A model generated the notes under the pieces. That model worked only from the letters and a program-made list of their open reading frames with translations, made no database searches and was not told where the DNA came from. Source: Turritopsis dohrnii (Eukaryota > Cnidaria > Hydrozoa > Anthoathecata > Oceaniidae). From it: a stretch of 64,000 bases of DNA. Where the stretch lies: positions 248,001 to 312,000 of the forward strand of contig BQMF02000137.1 of NCBI GenBank assembly GCA_027922465.2, in the 5' to 3' direction. Of the stretch, positions 22,584 to 36,984 are shown piece by piece; position 1 is the stretch's first letter, and each line of letters opens with the position of its first letter. The position numbers and the translations under genes were made by a program.

Positions 22584-23450
22584 TAACAACTCATTATATT
22601 CAAGACTGTTCTCGCTATCTCAGATGGATTTTCAATTTTGAAAATATACCAGAGGCGCTCCATTCTCATTGAGAGCCAAGTTTTCTAGCCAATGTCTTCT
22701 TTGCCGCCTTACGTCCTTCCGTGTTCCGTATAACCCCAAGGTTCGATGTTGCAAAATGTCTATCCGTCTAAAGCAGCCTAAAGCCTGGTTTAGACTTAAA
22801 CAAAATTTTCATGCAACAGTTAATCAAACATTTGTTGTTTAACAGTTAGCTGGTTAGGCAGAAAAGTTATTGCACGTCCTTCTGTCAAATTCATTGAAAT
22901 TGTGATTTGCTTATATGAATTATATTAAGTTGAAACAGTTCAAAATTGGTCTTGTAAGTAAAAACAACTGAAGCAACCCAAGCCCCCCAACTCCACCACC
23001 AGTACAATAAGCAACAGATGTTAAGGAAATATAGAGTGTTTTTTACCCCTGCAATAATTGCTGTGTAAAAACAGTTATGCAAAAGAGGGAGAGCGAAAAA
23101 AATTATTACTTAATACTTTCTTTTAGCTCTGTCCTTTTTAACTAATAACTAAAAAAGAGGGAGAACGAAATGAATGGAAGCGAGAAGCAAAAGTCTATAT
23201 TGAATAGCTTTTAAACGTTTCCTTTTGGAAGTTTTTTATTTTTATTGGACTGGCTTGGTGACCGTGTATTGTATTGCTGACTATTATATTTCTTTAGAAA
23301 AACATAACATAAAAAATCTGTTGCGTTCACATGGAAAAATGAAGATGATCAACGAAAACTTGAAAGACCTACGCAATATAATTTGCATACAAGGAAAACC
23401 AAATATTTCACACCCTCCAAATATTTCACAAGACTTATGAGGGATGTATG

Positions 23451-23476
23451 TATATATATATATATATATATATATA
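23451..23476. repeat. (TA)n microsatellite
   Basis: Thirteen TA dinucleotides, about 85 bp upstream of the start codon of the small secreted-protein gene at 23561. Confidence 0.95.
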
Positions 23477-23560
23477 ATCTATGTAAAACATATATAGAAG
23501 GGAGATTTGCTTGTTACTTTTAAAGCTTGTCTTGGAGGCAAAGAAACAGAAGAAACAAAT

Positions 23561-23986
23561 ATGTATCATTCCATTCTTATTTTAACTTCTATCGTGTCGA
23601 TTAGTAATGGTTATTTTCGAGTTGGAAAACGTTCGTTATGGCGTCAACAAAGACCATATCTGGAACTTCGAAACGTCAAAGATAAATACAACTACAGGAA
23701 TACAGATCAGGTAGCATTGGAGCCAAATAACGACATGTCGTCTGGTATGACGCGGAATAGTGACAACAATGAAAAATTAGTCAACGATGCAATTAGTGAT
23801 ACAGTGAAGAAGGTGGAGGAGAATTTCTTGAAAACGCAGAAAGACACAATTACACTGTTGGAAGGATTAAAGCAACAACGCGAGATATTTGAACTTATAA
23901 ATTCATTGAAAGATGTTCTGGCAAAAACCGTTGAAAACAATGACAACTTAATCAGTAGACTGCTGAGAATTCCTAATGAAAACTGA
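23561..23986 (+). CDS. Small secreted protein, candidate amidated peptide precursor (141 aa)
   Basis: I chose the ATG at 23561 over the in-frame one at 23507 because it has an A at -3 and starts a standard signal peptide (MYHSILILTSIVSISNG). Just after the predicted cleavage point comes YFRVGKRSLW. A glycine followed by a dibasic site is the classic signal for release of a C-terminally amidated peptide, here a possible YFRV-amide or slightly longer. The rest is hydrophilic, with a predicted alpha-helical, coiled-coil-like stretch (about residues 72-130, VNDAISDTVKKVEENFLK and onward) and no cysteine after the signal peptide. One copy of a short peptide directly after the signal followed by a long spacer resembles the architecture of GnRH-type precursors, but I recognise no family. 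Alternatively it is an ordinary secreted helical protein in which GKR is chance. Confidence 0.55.
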   Translation: MYHSILILTSIVSISNGYFRVGKRSLWRQQRPYLELRNVKDKYNYRNTDQVALEPNNDMSSGMTRNSDNNEKLVNDAISDTVKKVEENFLKTQKDTITLLEGLKQQREIFELINSLKDVLAKTVENNDNLISRLLRIPNEN

Positions 23987-24494
23987 GAACGAAGTGGTTT
24001 CTTGTTGTTACAGTATGAGAGATCACACTACTACTGTGCTGGGTACGGCGTACTCCTTTTCATATATACAATATTTTCATCATGAAGTGTTTTCAGCGAC
24101 GTATCTCTCTCCTTCACGTAATGTTTAAGTTACTCTTTTGATTTTGATCTGGGATAGCGAGGAGCCATTTGTAAATTTCAACATAAAAAGAGGATTTTTT
24201 CTAATTAAGCAAACGTTTTGTTGTTGTTGTTGCTGTTGTAACAGATTTCTCTTGATAAAATATATATTGGAATAACTTGACTTGGTGGGGTCTCTTCTTT
24301 CCAAAAGATGACGTCAACCTGGAGGGGAGGGGATAGAGCAAAGTTGACGCAGGTTGATGGAGGAGGGATGGGGAGAGTCAAAAATCTTGAAAAAATGGTT
24401 GACGTTATTTGTAAACAATATCCCTTTATTCAGTTAGTGCCCTGTGATCCTTGCCATCCCATCGGTGAAACTTCTATGATACCCTAGGCAGATG

Positions 24495-24531
<37 letters not shown>

Positions 24532-24862
24532 AGATCTTTCCCAAACTGTTCATAATACAGCGTCTCGCTTTTGATGTGATAATTTTATGATTAGTACGTA
24601 ATGGAAACAAGAAGAGAATGAACAGGGCAAATTGCAAATATAAAAAGGCCATTGTAATTATTTGTTTGCTTTTAACACAGAACAAGAAATTAATTTTTTT
24701 TCAAAATGTGTACAGTATATTTAACCTAAAATGAAAATTTTTCCAAGAAAAAGATAATATTGAATATTCATTGATTAGTTCAAGTTATGTCTATATCGGA
24801 GAGTTCAATGGGGTTTATATTCGTTCTTGTTCCCCTTATACATAACAAACATGAGCGTAGTA
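23987..24862. other. Intergenic stretch
   Basis: No gene is visible. It contains the poly-A run noted separately and a purine-rich GGGAGGGG-type stretch near 24320-24380. Confidence 0.5.
24497..24529. repeat. Poly-A tract (33 A)
   Basis: Uninterrupted A run. No retroelement body that would explain it as a poly-A tail is recognisable on either side. Confidence 0.95.
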
Positions 24863-25755
24863 TATGAAGTTAGATCGACGCCAAAATCTCGTTTATCAAG
24901 TCGTCGAGTCGTTTTAGATGTTGACTCGTGACGTCATTAATCGTTTTAGAAGTGAACGCGGTTCACAATAAGGCGACATACAAGTCGTCGAGTCGTCTTA
25001 GATGAACACTCGTTTTTCAATTTCAGGCGTTTTAGAAATTGGGGTCGCTAGATGCTGTGTAATTGGGGCGCTTCGGAAGATTAGCCGTTTTAGATGTTCA
25101 GTCGGTTCAGAAAATGAGGCGGTGCAACCTGATTACCAGTTTCTCTAAGTCAGTGTTGGCTTTTACACAAAAACAGATTTTTGTGTCATATTTATATAAG
25201 TCGTGATGCTGGCCGTCATGTTTTCTAGTAGTTGCATGAAACATGGGCATTGCATGGTTATGAATGAGAAAATGACCAAACTGTGAAGAATTCCCTTTTC
25301 TTTCAGATTCATTTGATTGTTTGTTGGAACTCCGAAAGATCCCTTCTCTTTATCTTTATATAATGAAATATGTAACCTCACATTAATATGGTCATGTTCA
25401 GTTAATGTGGAACACTAAACACCCTATATCGCTTGATTTCAAGTAAGGGACTCACGAATAGTGTCATTTTGAATAAACAGATCATGAAATTTTAGTAGTT
25501 TTTGATATGAAGGACCGACAAATTTTGAACAACGCGTCATCATCTGAAACGAACAAACTTCTAAAACGCCTTCATTTGAAAAGCGAGTGTTCATCTAAAA
25601 CGACTTGATGACTTGAATGTCGACTTATTGTGAACCGCGTTAACATCTAAAACGACTCGATGACTTGAATGTCGACTTATTGTGAACACCGCGTTAACTT
25701 CTAAAACGATTCGACGACTTGACAAACGAGATTTTGGCGCCGAATTAACTTCATA
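24863..25755. mobile_element. Long-TIR foldback element, family A copy 1 (893 bp)
   Basis: The ends are TATGAAGTTAGATCG and the inverse ending TAACTTCATA. The element is flanked by exact six-base direct repeats GTAGTA (24857-24862 and 25756-25761). The inverted arms run about 200 bp and are built of repeats of CGAGTCGTTTTAGATGTT-like units. The outer 25 bases match those of the element at 39176-41325. There is no coding capacity, so it is non-autonomous. The superfamily is not assigned. Confidence 0.85.
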
Positions 25756-25998
25756 GTAGTAGTGAAAAGTTCAATCTCGCTCGAAGAGAGTTGACCACGA
25801 TGGATTTTGCAACGTTTCGTTTTTCGGCAATTCGAGTTGCTGCGTGAGAGAAGAAACGATCGCACTCACGACTCATTCCTCCGAAGCACGTAAAGACGAG
25901 GGGTGTAAAGGAACCAGCCTCAATTGTTTGGATTCGTTCGTTGTAGGCTCTGTTCTTCTCGTTTTCATTTTTCTTGTGTGCAGCTTGAAGGCTCTAGT

Positions 25999-26640
25999 TC
26001 AGGTAACTAATGGGTTAAAAACCCTTATGTCGACGTATGCTAATTGTCCCCTGACCCAAAAGTCTCTTACTGCCACATCGGTTCTGGATCCTTCGCTTTT
26101 GATGGCTGACTTGTGCACCAATTGTTCGCCCGTTAGTGGAGTGAGCGTTGGTTCGGCGATAACGTGGTTGCTGACTTCTCTTGCGATTTCGGCCGTCAGG
26201 TCTCGTAGTTCATTATGTCTTGAGATGATGAAGCCACCACGGGGGCAGTTCATCGCGTGTTGGATATCGAATGGTGCACCACAAACACAAGTTGTCGGTA
26301 AACGCTTTAACGGGATGCTGTACCGGATGAAAATTGCATCCCGGAATGCTTGTTTCTCGAGATGGAAATTGTGTGATTTGATCGGTAGTGCTGTCAACCA
26401 CAGCGATGCGCCATTTTCGGTGGATGCCTCAATTGACTTCTTCTTCAATGGACATTGCACTTCCTTTTTGATCTTCTCGAGCCGCTTTTGATTTTCTTTA
26501 CGCTTGGCTGCTCGGATTTTCAGTTTGATTTTGATCTGATCTTGGGGGATCTCTTCGTAGATTGTCTGGTGGCTCTTCAGTTTCCCTTTGGTCGATTGGG
26601 TGATGATGTTGATGGAGTTCTCATACTCAGTGTCACACAT
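25999..26640 (-). pseudogene. Retroelement-associated C-terminal domain fragment (possible nuclease-like region)
   Basis: This 213-codon open frame contains WLTALPIKSHNFHLEKQAF, a cysteine cluster CVCGAPFDIQHAMNC, RHNELRDLTAEIA, then EPTLTPL, SRTDVAVRDFWVRG and YVDIRVFNP. I know this arrangement from the C-terminal part of retrotransposon-type proteins that are repeated in cnidarian and other animal genomes. The spaced acidic residues (E...D...DxR) recall a restriction-like endonuclease fold, but that is inference. No reverse transcriptase is found next to it. The same domain, in its downstream half, occurs at 37690-38218 on the other strand. It is probably a 5'- and 3'-truncated copy, although this stretch itself is not interrupted. 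Confidence 0.55.
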
Positions 26641-26824
26641 CTGAGATGGAATGAAGTTAATTAGCCTTTTTTTATTTAACTTTCATACAGACGTCTATTT
26701 CCTGCTTGCTACCTGCGGCGCAAATAACAAAAATCTGTTTGTACACCTTGATTACATTTTTTGTCACCTTTTTTCGACACGGGATTTGCGTACATCATTT
26801 TCGAAGTTAGATGTGGTAAAAATT

Positions 26825-28094
26825 CAACCTCGAACCCAGGGTCTCTTGCCTTTTCGATATACGGATGGCGGCAAAGAAGACCCTGGCGAACGCTACTGTA
26901 TGGTGGCCCATGGAAGCCATTGTAAAATTTCTTCTGAAAAGTTCAACGTGAATTACAAATTAATTTTCATTTTATAAATCAACGGTCGAATAAGAATTAT
27001 TTTAAAATTAGTGGCCCTTCTGGTCCACCGCGTGGCCTATCGAAGTCAGACGTGATTCAAAAAAATTTAAAACTTATTATGTGCAAATCATTTTCATATC
27101 TCACTAGAGAAAAAAAATAAATAAATAAACAACAGTTTTGTCTTTGCCTATGGTTTCCAGTTCATTCGCTGTTGTCGCGCGATTGAGCGAACAGCTTTTT
27201 CATTCGCTCAGTAGTTCGAATGTTTTGAACTACCAGGCGAATGAGATTGCGTCAGCCAATCAAAAATCAGTTCGCTCGATTCGCGCGACTGTGCGACCAA
27301 GTGGAAACCCGCCTTTAGGCTTATTTTGTTTGTTCGTTATTACTATCTCTTGCGTTGATAATGATACCCTTTAGCTGTACTGAGAACAGATCATTATCTT
27401 CTATTTGTTTAAATGCATTAGATTCATTTGCAGAAATGTAAGCAAAATACTAGAAAAGGCTCACCAAAAAATAACGTATGTACTTAAAGGCCGACCTCCA
27501 CTCAACAAAATTTGTACGCGCGGGCGGACGACAATTCAATACGCATGCGTGCAAGCACACGCTGCGAACACATTTCGTTCGCAAGTAAGTAGACCAGTGG
27601 TCTACTACCAAGCGACAGCGTACGTTCGCAGAAAATAAATGATGTAATCGAAACAATTAAAACCAATCAAATGCTGCTAAACATTTTAACTGTAGTATTG
27701 TAGTAGTATTATTTTCTTCTCTTTTCAGTTTGACAGTCATGTTTGCTATTATTTCAAGGTTTTCGAATGTAATAATCTTGATAAGGAATAAAATTTTTAT
27801 CAAATCAGAAACACCGCTTTCCAGAATGCTGTTGAAGTCTTGGAAATATGTAAACAACTTTAAGTTTTGCAGAAATGAGCTCGAGTGAACTCGACGAATT
27901 ATATTTGGTCTCTATATTGGTTGTAATGTGACTATATAAAAAACTGAATGCGCAAGACAAAATTTCTTCGGGCCACCTCTTATAAAAATTACACAGATTT
28001 TGTGTAATTTTCATGTCACGTGACCAGCGTTCGCCAGGGTCTTCTTTCCCGCATCCGTATATCGAAAAGGCAAGAGACCCTGGGTTCGAGGTTG
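26825..28094. mobile_element. Non-autonomous P-like DNA transposon (1,270 bp) with about 70-bp inverted ends
   Basis: The left end CAACCTCGAACCCAGGGTCT continues through CTTGCCTTTTCGATATACGG to GACCCTGGCGAACGCT, and the right end is its inverse over about 70 bp with few differences. The flanks are GTAAAAATT (26816-26824) and GTAAAAAATT (28095-28104), a target duplication of about eight or nine bases with one slipped A. Solo ends of the family occur at 21191 and 38986. No transposase is present. The P-like label rests on the CA...TG ends and target size and is tentative. Confidence 0.8.
27147..27315. mobile_element. Small MITE nested in the P-like element
   Basis: GGTTTCCA...GTCGCGCGATTGAGCGAAC at the left faces GTTCGCTCGATTCGCGCGAC...GTGGAAACC at the right, an imperfect inverted repeat of about 40 bp. 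The GGTTTCCA ends recall the Harbinger-type MITE at 60.74 kb. A clear target duplication is not preserved. Confidence 0.6.
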
Positions 28095-28561
28095 GTAAAA
28101 AATTTTACCTGGGTTACTAGTAAAGTAATGAACGTGTAACAAAAAAGTGCAGCAAAACGAGGTCGGGATATGACAAAATATTGCCGTTTGAACTATTGAA
28201 ACTCGGAAAATATGTATCAGTATCTCCGCCGTAAAACATTAACAGCTATTAATGACGTCATAAGGATCAACGCGAATGACGCCGAGAGATTTTGTTTTTA
28301 TGTTTTCAGATGTATATTATCATTTCTCGCTATGATACAAAAAACTATTGCATAAGTACGTTCGTTTTTCCCCCGAAATTGTCCCAAAAACCATTCTTCC
28401 TCAACATATTTGTCGAGGTTTCACAAGGTGCGGTAAGTATCTCGTATTTAGTAGGCTGGATACATATAAAACTCGTCAAATCAAAATTGGTATTTACATG
28501 TTCCTGGTAACTAAGAGATTTTCTGTTCAATAACAGCTCCTGCACCATACGCGTAGCTAGT

Positions 28562-31128
<2,567 letters not shown>

Positions 31129-31731
31129 AGCGGACCTTTATGTTAATATTATTCTACAATCTACTTGTGTTAAAATTTACACTTTAGGATAATGAGAATC
31201 ACTGTTCTGCAGCAGGTTTTAACTATATTTTGGCATCAAGAAAATTAGAAGGATAGTCATATTTTTCAAAAACAGAAAAGCTGCTTTCAGAATAACTGCT
31301 CGTCATAACAAAATAAAAAAGAAGAAAAAAGTAAGTGCAAACGAAGGTATCATAAAATGCGTCATCCAATCCTAACCATATGTATTTGGTATGAATAGAT
31401 TTACTAGACTCTAACAAATCGTGGACCCTACTGTCTAGTTTAGATCTGATGCATTAAGACATTTATAATGTGTAACTACTAATGATACTAGTAGAAGCCT
31501 GCAATCAAGACACATTTGATAAACGAGTCAATGACTTTTGTTCTCAAAGAAAAAAATGAGTATAAATTTTTAAAGGAACTAGTTGAAATGAATCAGGTAT
31601 ATACATAACCTACTTCACTTCTTTTACATTTCGTATGATTTCCCACAAATAATGACCATACAACTGTTTGTCAATGAGTATAAATAAAATTGTTAAAAAC
31701 CAAAGCCAGTGTTCATAGAAAAATGGCACAG
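31129..31731. other. Intergenic gap between DDX41 and the SENP gene
   Basis: About 600 bp of AT-rich sequence that must hold the DDX41 promoter and the SENP 3' end. No CpG-rich or named promoter motif stands out, and no gene is seen. Confidence 0.5.
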
Positions 31732-33582
31732 TCACATCAGTTCCTTGGAAATTATCTCATAAATCATACGCTTCCGAAAGTAAGGCATGTCTTTCTGTGC
31801 AAAGGTAAACGCTGCATTTCGACTTTTGCACTCAGCATATTTGCACATGAATACACCACAATCACAGCCATTCATTTGCTCGGGTATATCTTTTGGCATC
31901 AACTCAGTCCACCCAGTAAAATCAAAGCCAGTCTTTTTCTTATCTCGAGATTCGTCTTGGAGGTATTCTTTTAAAAGAGACACACACTGCAAGTTGTTGG
32001 CCTTCAAAGAATCATAATACAAAATTGCTTTGCTCTGAAAGTCAATAACAGCCAAGCACCAATGCATACCCAAGTGGATTGGAATAAGAATCAAGTCATA
32101 AGAGAAAATATCTACTTTACGTGTCCATCGCTTGACACCAGCGTGACCAGTTTTGACTATTTTGGGATAAAAGAAGGTATTAAACACATGAACTTTCGGC
32201 AATCCCTCACTTTTTTCGCTACGCTCTTTCAACAAGTTGAAGTAGAAGTTGACGACTTCATCGTTCAGCCATGTAGCTTCTCGAAGAGTTGTCAAATCAG
32301 CTCTGGTAATTTCAGCATTAAAACCTTGCACAAATACATCATTTGATCTTCCAGGTGCTAATGCTTTTTTGACTTTTTCCAACATGTCTTGTGTAAGCTC
32401 TGGGAATTCCTTTACTTTTGATTTTTCTAATTCCTTCTGAATTCGTTCAAACTCTGCTTTTCGTTTTGACTTGATTCGTTCTTTTTTGTACTCTTCCTCT
32501 TTTATTTGTCGCTCACGTTCCAATTGCAAAGGATCAAGTGCTTCTTTCCACTTTTTTATCCAGTTAGAACTCAACAAAATATTGTCAACAGCCACTTGGT
32601 GTTCTCTTTTTTGGACTGGGGTTTGTGATTTGTGGTTGATTTCAGCTACACTAGTTTGCAAAGAAGTATCGGCTGCTGTCTGGGAAAGAGACTCAAGAAT
32701 AGTTGCATGTGTTTTTGTCTTTCTCGAACTGCCAAAATGGCTTTGATTATTATCTTTTTTGGTCAGATCAATCAGAATAGGTTTTGTTTGCTTAGATGTA
32801 TGAAATGACAGAGTGTTTACGGAGTTAGAGATCGGCTGATGAAACGTTTCCAAGATATTAAGAGAAGCTGCACTTTTGGCGCATTCTGGTGAACGAGACG
32901 GCGATACAGATACGGAATATTCTGGCAAAGTTACAGCAGTAAAATGAGCCAAGAGTTCTTGGTATCTTTTACGTTCATCAAGACGGATGATTTCATCAAG
33001 ATATTTGTCCTTTTGATCCAAAGAATTTTGATCTGATTGAATTGTTTTGGAACGATAAGGTATTGGCTTTGTAGGTTTTATTAAATCAACTTTCACTTTT
33101 GTAATTCTCAACTCTTGATTCAAATTATCGTCATCATCATCATCAGCATTAGTAAAGTCTAAAATTGAGGAATTGGAGATCTGTGCGAATGCCATTCGCC
33201 TTGAGGAATCTCTCCGCCGCACTGCTAATTTCCTTTGACTATCTCGTGTCCCCTCATACAAACTTGAATAACCTGTCGAAGGCTTAGTGTTTTTTTTATG
33301 TGCTGCACCTCTTTCACTCATATTTACATTACCTTGTACTACATAGTTATATATATCACTGATCCGACAATGCCATTTTCGAAAGAGAGGTGATAAAGAC
33401 AAGCTACCATCACTTTGATGTTGTTTCTTTTTGGGAGGGTTAGGCAAATAGTCAGTGTCTAATTGATTTTTCCGTTTACGGTTAGTCCTTCTTTCAGCTG
33501 ATACTGTTGTTCTGTCAGAGTTACTACGATCAAGTATTGGAGTTAACAGATTATTTATCTTTGCCTTCACAGCTTGTAACAT
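31732..33582 (-). CDS. SUMO-specific protease of the SENP1/2 (Ulp1, C48) family, 616 aa
   Basis: Proteases of this family mature SUMO and remove it from nuclear targets. The frame is intact and unspliced across 616 codons. The C-terminal catalytic domain (about 400-616) shows the family pattern: TWLNDEVVNFYFNLL at 437-451, catalytic H507 in HLGMHW, D524 in YYDSL, Q569 in the oxyanion position, and nucleophile C575 in GCDCGVF. The N-terminal 350 residues are disordered, with a basic cluster RRTNRKRK (31-38, likely nuclear import), an acidic DDDDDD run near 147, a SUMO-interaction-like motif ILIDLT (269-274), and a charged helical stretch (350-395). I chose M1 as the first methionine; in-frame codons extend a little further upstream, so an earlier start or a 5' exon remains possible. 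Closest to SENP1/SENP2, but I cannot separate these. Confidence 0.93.
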   Translation of the reverse strand: MLQAVKAKINNLLTPILDRSNSDRTTVSAERRTNRKRKNQLDTDYLPNPPKKKQHQSDGSLSLSPLFRKWHCRISDIYNYVVQGNVNMSERGAAHKKNTKPSTGYSSLYEGTRDSQRKLAVRRRDSSRRMAFAQISNSSILDFTNADDDDDDNLNQELRITKVKVDLIKPTKPIPYRSKTIQSDQNSLDQKDKYLDEIIRLDERKRYQELLAHFTAVTLPEYSVSVSPSRSPECAKSAASLNILETFHQPISNSVNTLSFHTSKQTKPILIDLTKKDNNQSHFGSSRKTKTHATILESLSQTAADTSLQTSVAEINHKSQTPVQKREHQVAVDNILLSSNWIKKWKEALDPLQLERERQIKEEEYKKERIKSKRKAEFERIQKELEKSKVKEFPELTQDMLEKVKKALAPGRSNDVFVQGFNAEITRADLTTLREATWLNDEVVNFYFNLLKERSEKSEGLPKVHVFNTFFYPKIVKTGHAGVKRWTRKVDIFSYDLILIPIHLGMHWCLAVIDFQSKAILYYDSLKANNLQCVSLLKEYLQDESRDKKKTGFDFTGWTELMPKDIPEQMNGCDCGVFMCKYAECKSRNAAFTFAQKDMPYFRKRMIYEIISKELM

Positions 33583-34642
33583 CTCATCGCATTCCTCACC
33601 AATTATTTCAATGGTATCATGTATTATCTCAAAACTAAATGTGAAACAAGTTTAGTTTTAAGTTATATCACATTGCTAGTTACTATAAACAAGAAAGATT
33701 CTTTAACACATTAATTTCAGGACAAAATATACAAGTTCCTTGACAGAAAGAATCTTTACTCTGGCAAACAGCCCTTGTGATTGACTGATGCCATTCCGAA
33801 ATTTTGTTGTGGCAACAATGCTCACATTCAGCAGGTAATTGGTAGCAGTATTGGCAGACAAAACCTCAAACCGAAGACAAAACTTTTTAAAATTTGAAGT
33901 TGAGTTGCAGCGGTTGATGTATTGTTGCTGAAGGCTTTACAAAATCCAGATTTTTAAAATGTCTCCCCTACACAAGGTTCTGCCTTGTGATTCGGTTATC
34001 AATTGTCCCCTGAATGAGAGAATTTTCCTAATCAGAGGATTGTCACCAAACTGATTATCTCAAACTGAATATCTTAGTAAACAAACATATAATGTATACC
34101 GTAATGCTCATTGACACTAATAAGTCCTCTCTCTATAAGAGCAACTGGGAAACGGGAGTTTCACTGAGCAGGGAGACTTACGATACTTTTTAAAAATCAC
34201 TATCTTGGCAAATTGGTGACTGTTAAATTTTTTTTTTTCATACATAGATGTTCTTGTATATTCAAAGTTATATTCAAAGGCTGCAATAAGATTAGAGATT
34301 TTGTAATTAAACTGTGTAGTATGAAGATTGAACGTAACAAAAACTCTAACACATCTTTTCAATGGCAAGGTATTTATTAAAAATCACAAAAAACATCATA
34401 CTTCAAGTGGATAAAATTTCGGGTGGATTTAATTTCACAGTCAAGTGAAAAAAAGTAATTTTGAAAAAAATCAAATTTTAAGCATAACTTGGAGATGTTC
34501 TACTTGATCTTCTCAAAACAATCTCTTTTTATAGTAGACTTATAAATTATTCATGTACAGCAAATACAAGCTACTGTTTCTTTTGTAATGTTGTTTATTC
34601 AACCAATTGCAAAATGGAATTCTTTGGAAGACGTTTTCTCCA

Positions 34643-34796
34643 TACTGTATCCTCTAAAAAACGCCACCCTCTGATAAACGCCACCCTCTGATAAACGCCA
34701 CCCTCTATTGAACGCCTCCCTCTATTAAACGTTGCATCCAAAACCTTGAATTTTTAATAAACGTCACAGCGTTTATTAGAGGAAATATATACGGTA
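34643..34796. mobile_element. Tiny TA-flanked MITE with internal 17-18-bp tandem repeats
   Basis: It starts TACTGTATCCTCTAAAAAAC and ends with the inverse of TACCGTATATATTTCCTCTA. The interior is four to five copies of ACGCCACCCTCTGATAA and relatives (34670-34735). The terminal TA dinucleotides fit mariner-type insertion. Confidence 0.75.
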
Positions 34797-35990
34797 AGTA
34801 TTTTTGCGTAACTCATCTGTCTTTAAATACCTCCAGGAACCCCTACGATGGAGGCATCGTTACGTAGTTTTTTGCAATTGAAAGAATAGGTTTATAACAA
34901 CAAAACTTAACTACAATATTTGTCTTTAAACAAATACTCGCTCTGCGATGAAAGGGAGAAAGTCAAGGAAAGGCTATTTTAACAAGTGTTTTTCGTAAAG
35001 CTTTTGTTTCGTCAGAACTATGACTTGTTTAGAAAAACTTAACATTTTTTAAATTAGTAAACATAGAACGCAACATCATAAAAATGTTGCAGAAAACATT
35101 TTTCAAAGGGTCCGTGGAGCTCCAGGAAATTAAGCCTTTTAAAAATGCCCTTATCTGCAATAACTTTTTAAAACTAAATATCTTGAAAATAAAATTATAT
35201 CCATTATATATATAGGAAATTTTATAAGATTTTCAAAATATATTATACTTTGCTGATGAAAAAACAACTACATCAAAAGTTATGGACACAAAACTGAAAA
35301 CATACAGCAAGGGGTGATGACTATCCTTAAGCTGAAAAATGAAGAAATCCTTGGTTCGTTTTTGTTGGTCTTGAAATCGGCAAAAAACATTGCCATAAAT
35401 GAGGGCAGTATCAATACCCCACAATCGAAAGAGCCACGTTGTAAAGATACCTTAGGCAGACTCCTTAATTAGCGAGTGGGAAATTACGGAAAATTGCCAG
35501 AATGTAAAAAAAAAAACAAACAAACATGATTTTCAAAAAACTTCACAGAGTTATATTCTTAATGCTTGTGTATACAAATGGATCATTTCTCAATACTCCC
35601 ATTATTCCCAATTTCGATATAAGACATCGAAGATGACGAGTTAGTAGACAACGAGCAGCAAGATGGTGAGGTCATGTTACATGAGAAATAAAATATACAT
35701 CATTCAATTTTTTTTCTATTCCTATACCCTGTGAGAATGATCCGCTCTGTCAAGTTGCTCTTGTGGATAAATGAAGCAATGTTTTCGGTCTGGGGAAAAT
35801 CCTTGTGAAATTTAAATTGTGCAACTTTAATTTTAGCCAAGATATGCTTTATTAGAAAGGTATTAGAAAATTTCTCACACATTCAAGAAATGTGAAAAGT
35901 ACATTATCAACAGATAACATAATAGAAATTAATTATTTGTTTTTCTTTATCATGCTAATCACAACAGAGAAAGAATATCATAAAATTGAA

Positions 35991-36052
35991 GAGGAACAAA
36001 ACAAAAACGACTAAATTTCGACACATCCAAGTTTTGTTTTGTTTTGTTCCTC
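35991..36052. repeat. Inverted repeat, 17-bp arms
   Basis: GAGGAACAAAACAAAAAC at the left faces GTTTTTGTTTTGTTCCTC-like sequence at the right with a loop of about 27 bp. Origin unknown. Confidence 0.75.
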
Positions 36053-36700
36053 TTTTTTTTTTGCAACTTATATATCCTGGTTGGTTCACACTGTTATCAT
36101 GTCTGTTTTACTCCTTTGAAAAACTAAAGAAAAATAAGTTTTTTAAAATTCAATTTAGCATTAATTTAGTGGTCGGCTGAATTTCTATTGATTTTGCGTG
36201 AATTTGATTTCGCATTATTTTTCAAAAATCACGGAAACTGCAAAATTTAATCTGCACAAAAAATTTTATCAGCTCTTAAAAAATTTGATTACACTTAAAG
36301 TTATGTATATCATTAAATTATATTTAAAGATTCTAACACATACATATTTTCAATGTAATTAGAGCATAGAAATATAAACCACGACTTCTTCCTCATGCAA
36401 AACTGATGAGAATTGTTTTTGTTCAATTACAATCAAATGCTTGCTTAATGCTCTTTTTAGCTTCAGATTTTGCAGTTGATCAAACGCACAATTCTTGAGT
36501 GTATTTACAAGGTATACAAAGTCTGGGACTTTAACTTTCATGTAATTGGAACTTCATTTTTATCTGCGATTGAGCTCTTCGTTTAGCAACCTCTTATCTT
36601 CCGCAGCCCCAGGGTTTTACTTTTAATTTATTAGTTTTTATATTTGTAGGTCCACATCAGTGTTTATTTCACTGCCATTTTCTGTATGACCTGCCTTACT

Positions 36701-36746
36701 AAATAAATAATAAATAAATAAATAAACAAATAAATAAATAAATAAG
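36701..36746. repeat. (AAAT)n microsatellite
   Basis: About eleven AAAT/AATA units with one AAAC interruption. Confidence 0.9.
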
Positions 36747-36984
36747 TTTGTGAATTGTTGTATCCAGAAAAGGTGACCACCACAGCCAGAGGACGCCAAC
36801 GCAACGTTGTTGAAAAAAATGTGTGTGAGATTTATAAGCAGCAGTTTTGGTTGGCATACCAGAGAACTTTTTGAAATTTTACACTCTGTATTGCAATAAA
36901 ATGCACTCAGTAAATTGCTGGAAACAACATGAAAAGTAGCAAGTTTAAAGATTTGAAGAAAACTATATACATTATACCTTATAT

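Larger units (their letters stand above)
20893..23450. other. Intergenic stretch with small palindromes and a partial transposon end
   Basis: No convincing gene is seen. The open frames at 22330-22536 and 23225-23440 are unassigned. Features include a partial copy of the CAACCTCG transposon end at 21191, a hairpin at 21600-21631 (TATAGTTTAGG and its inverse), GTGGGCG-rich sequence near 21500 with a complementary CACGCCCAC stretch at about 21836-21852, and the palindrome-ended segment at 22138-22583. Confidence 0.4.

Noticed and set aside
25844..26491. 215-codon plus-strand frame
   Set aside because: It is the antisense shadow of the retroelement-domain frame at 25999-26640, which has recognisable motifs.
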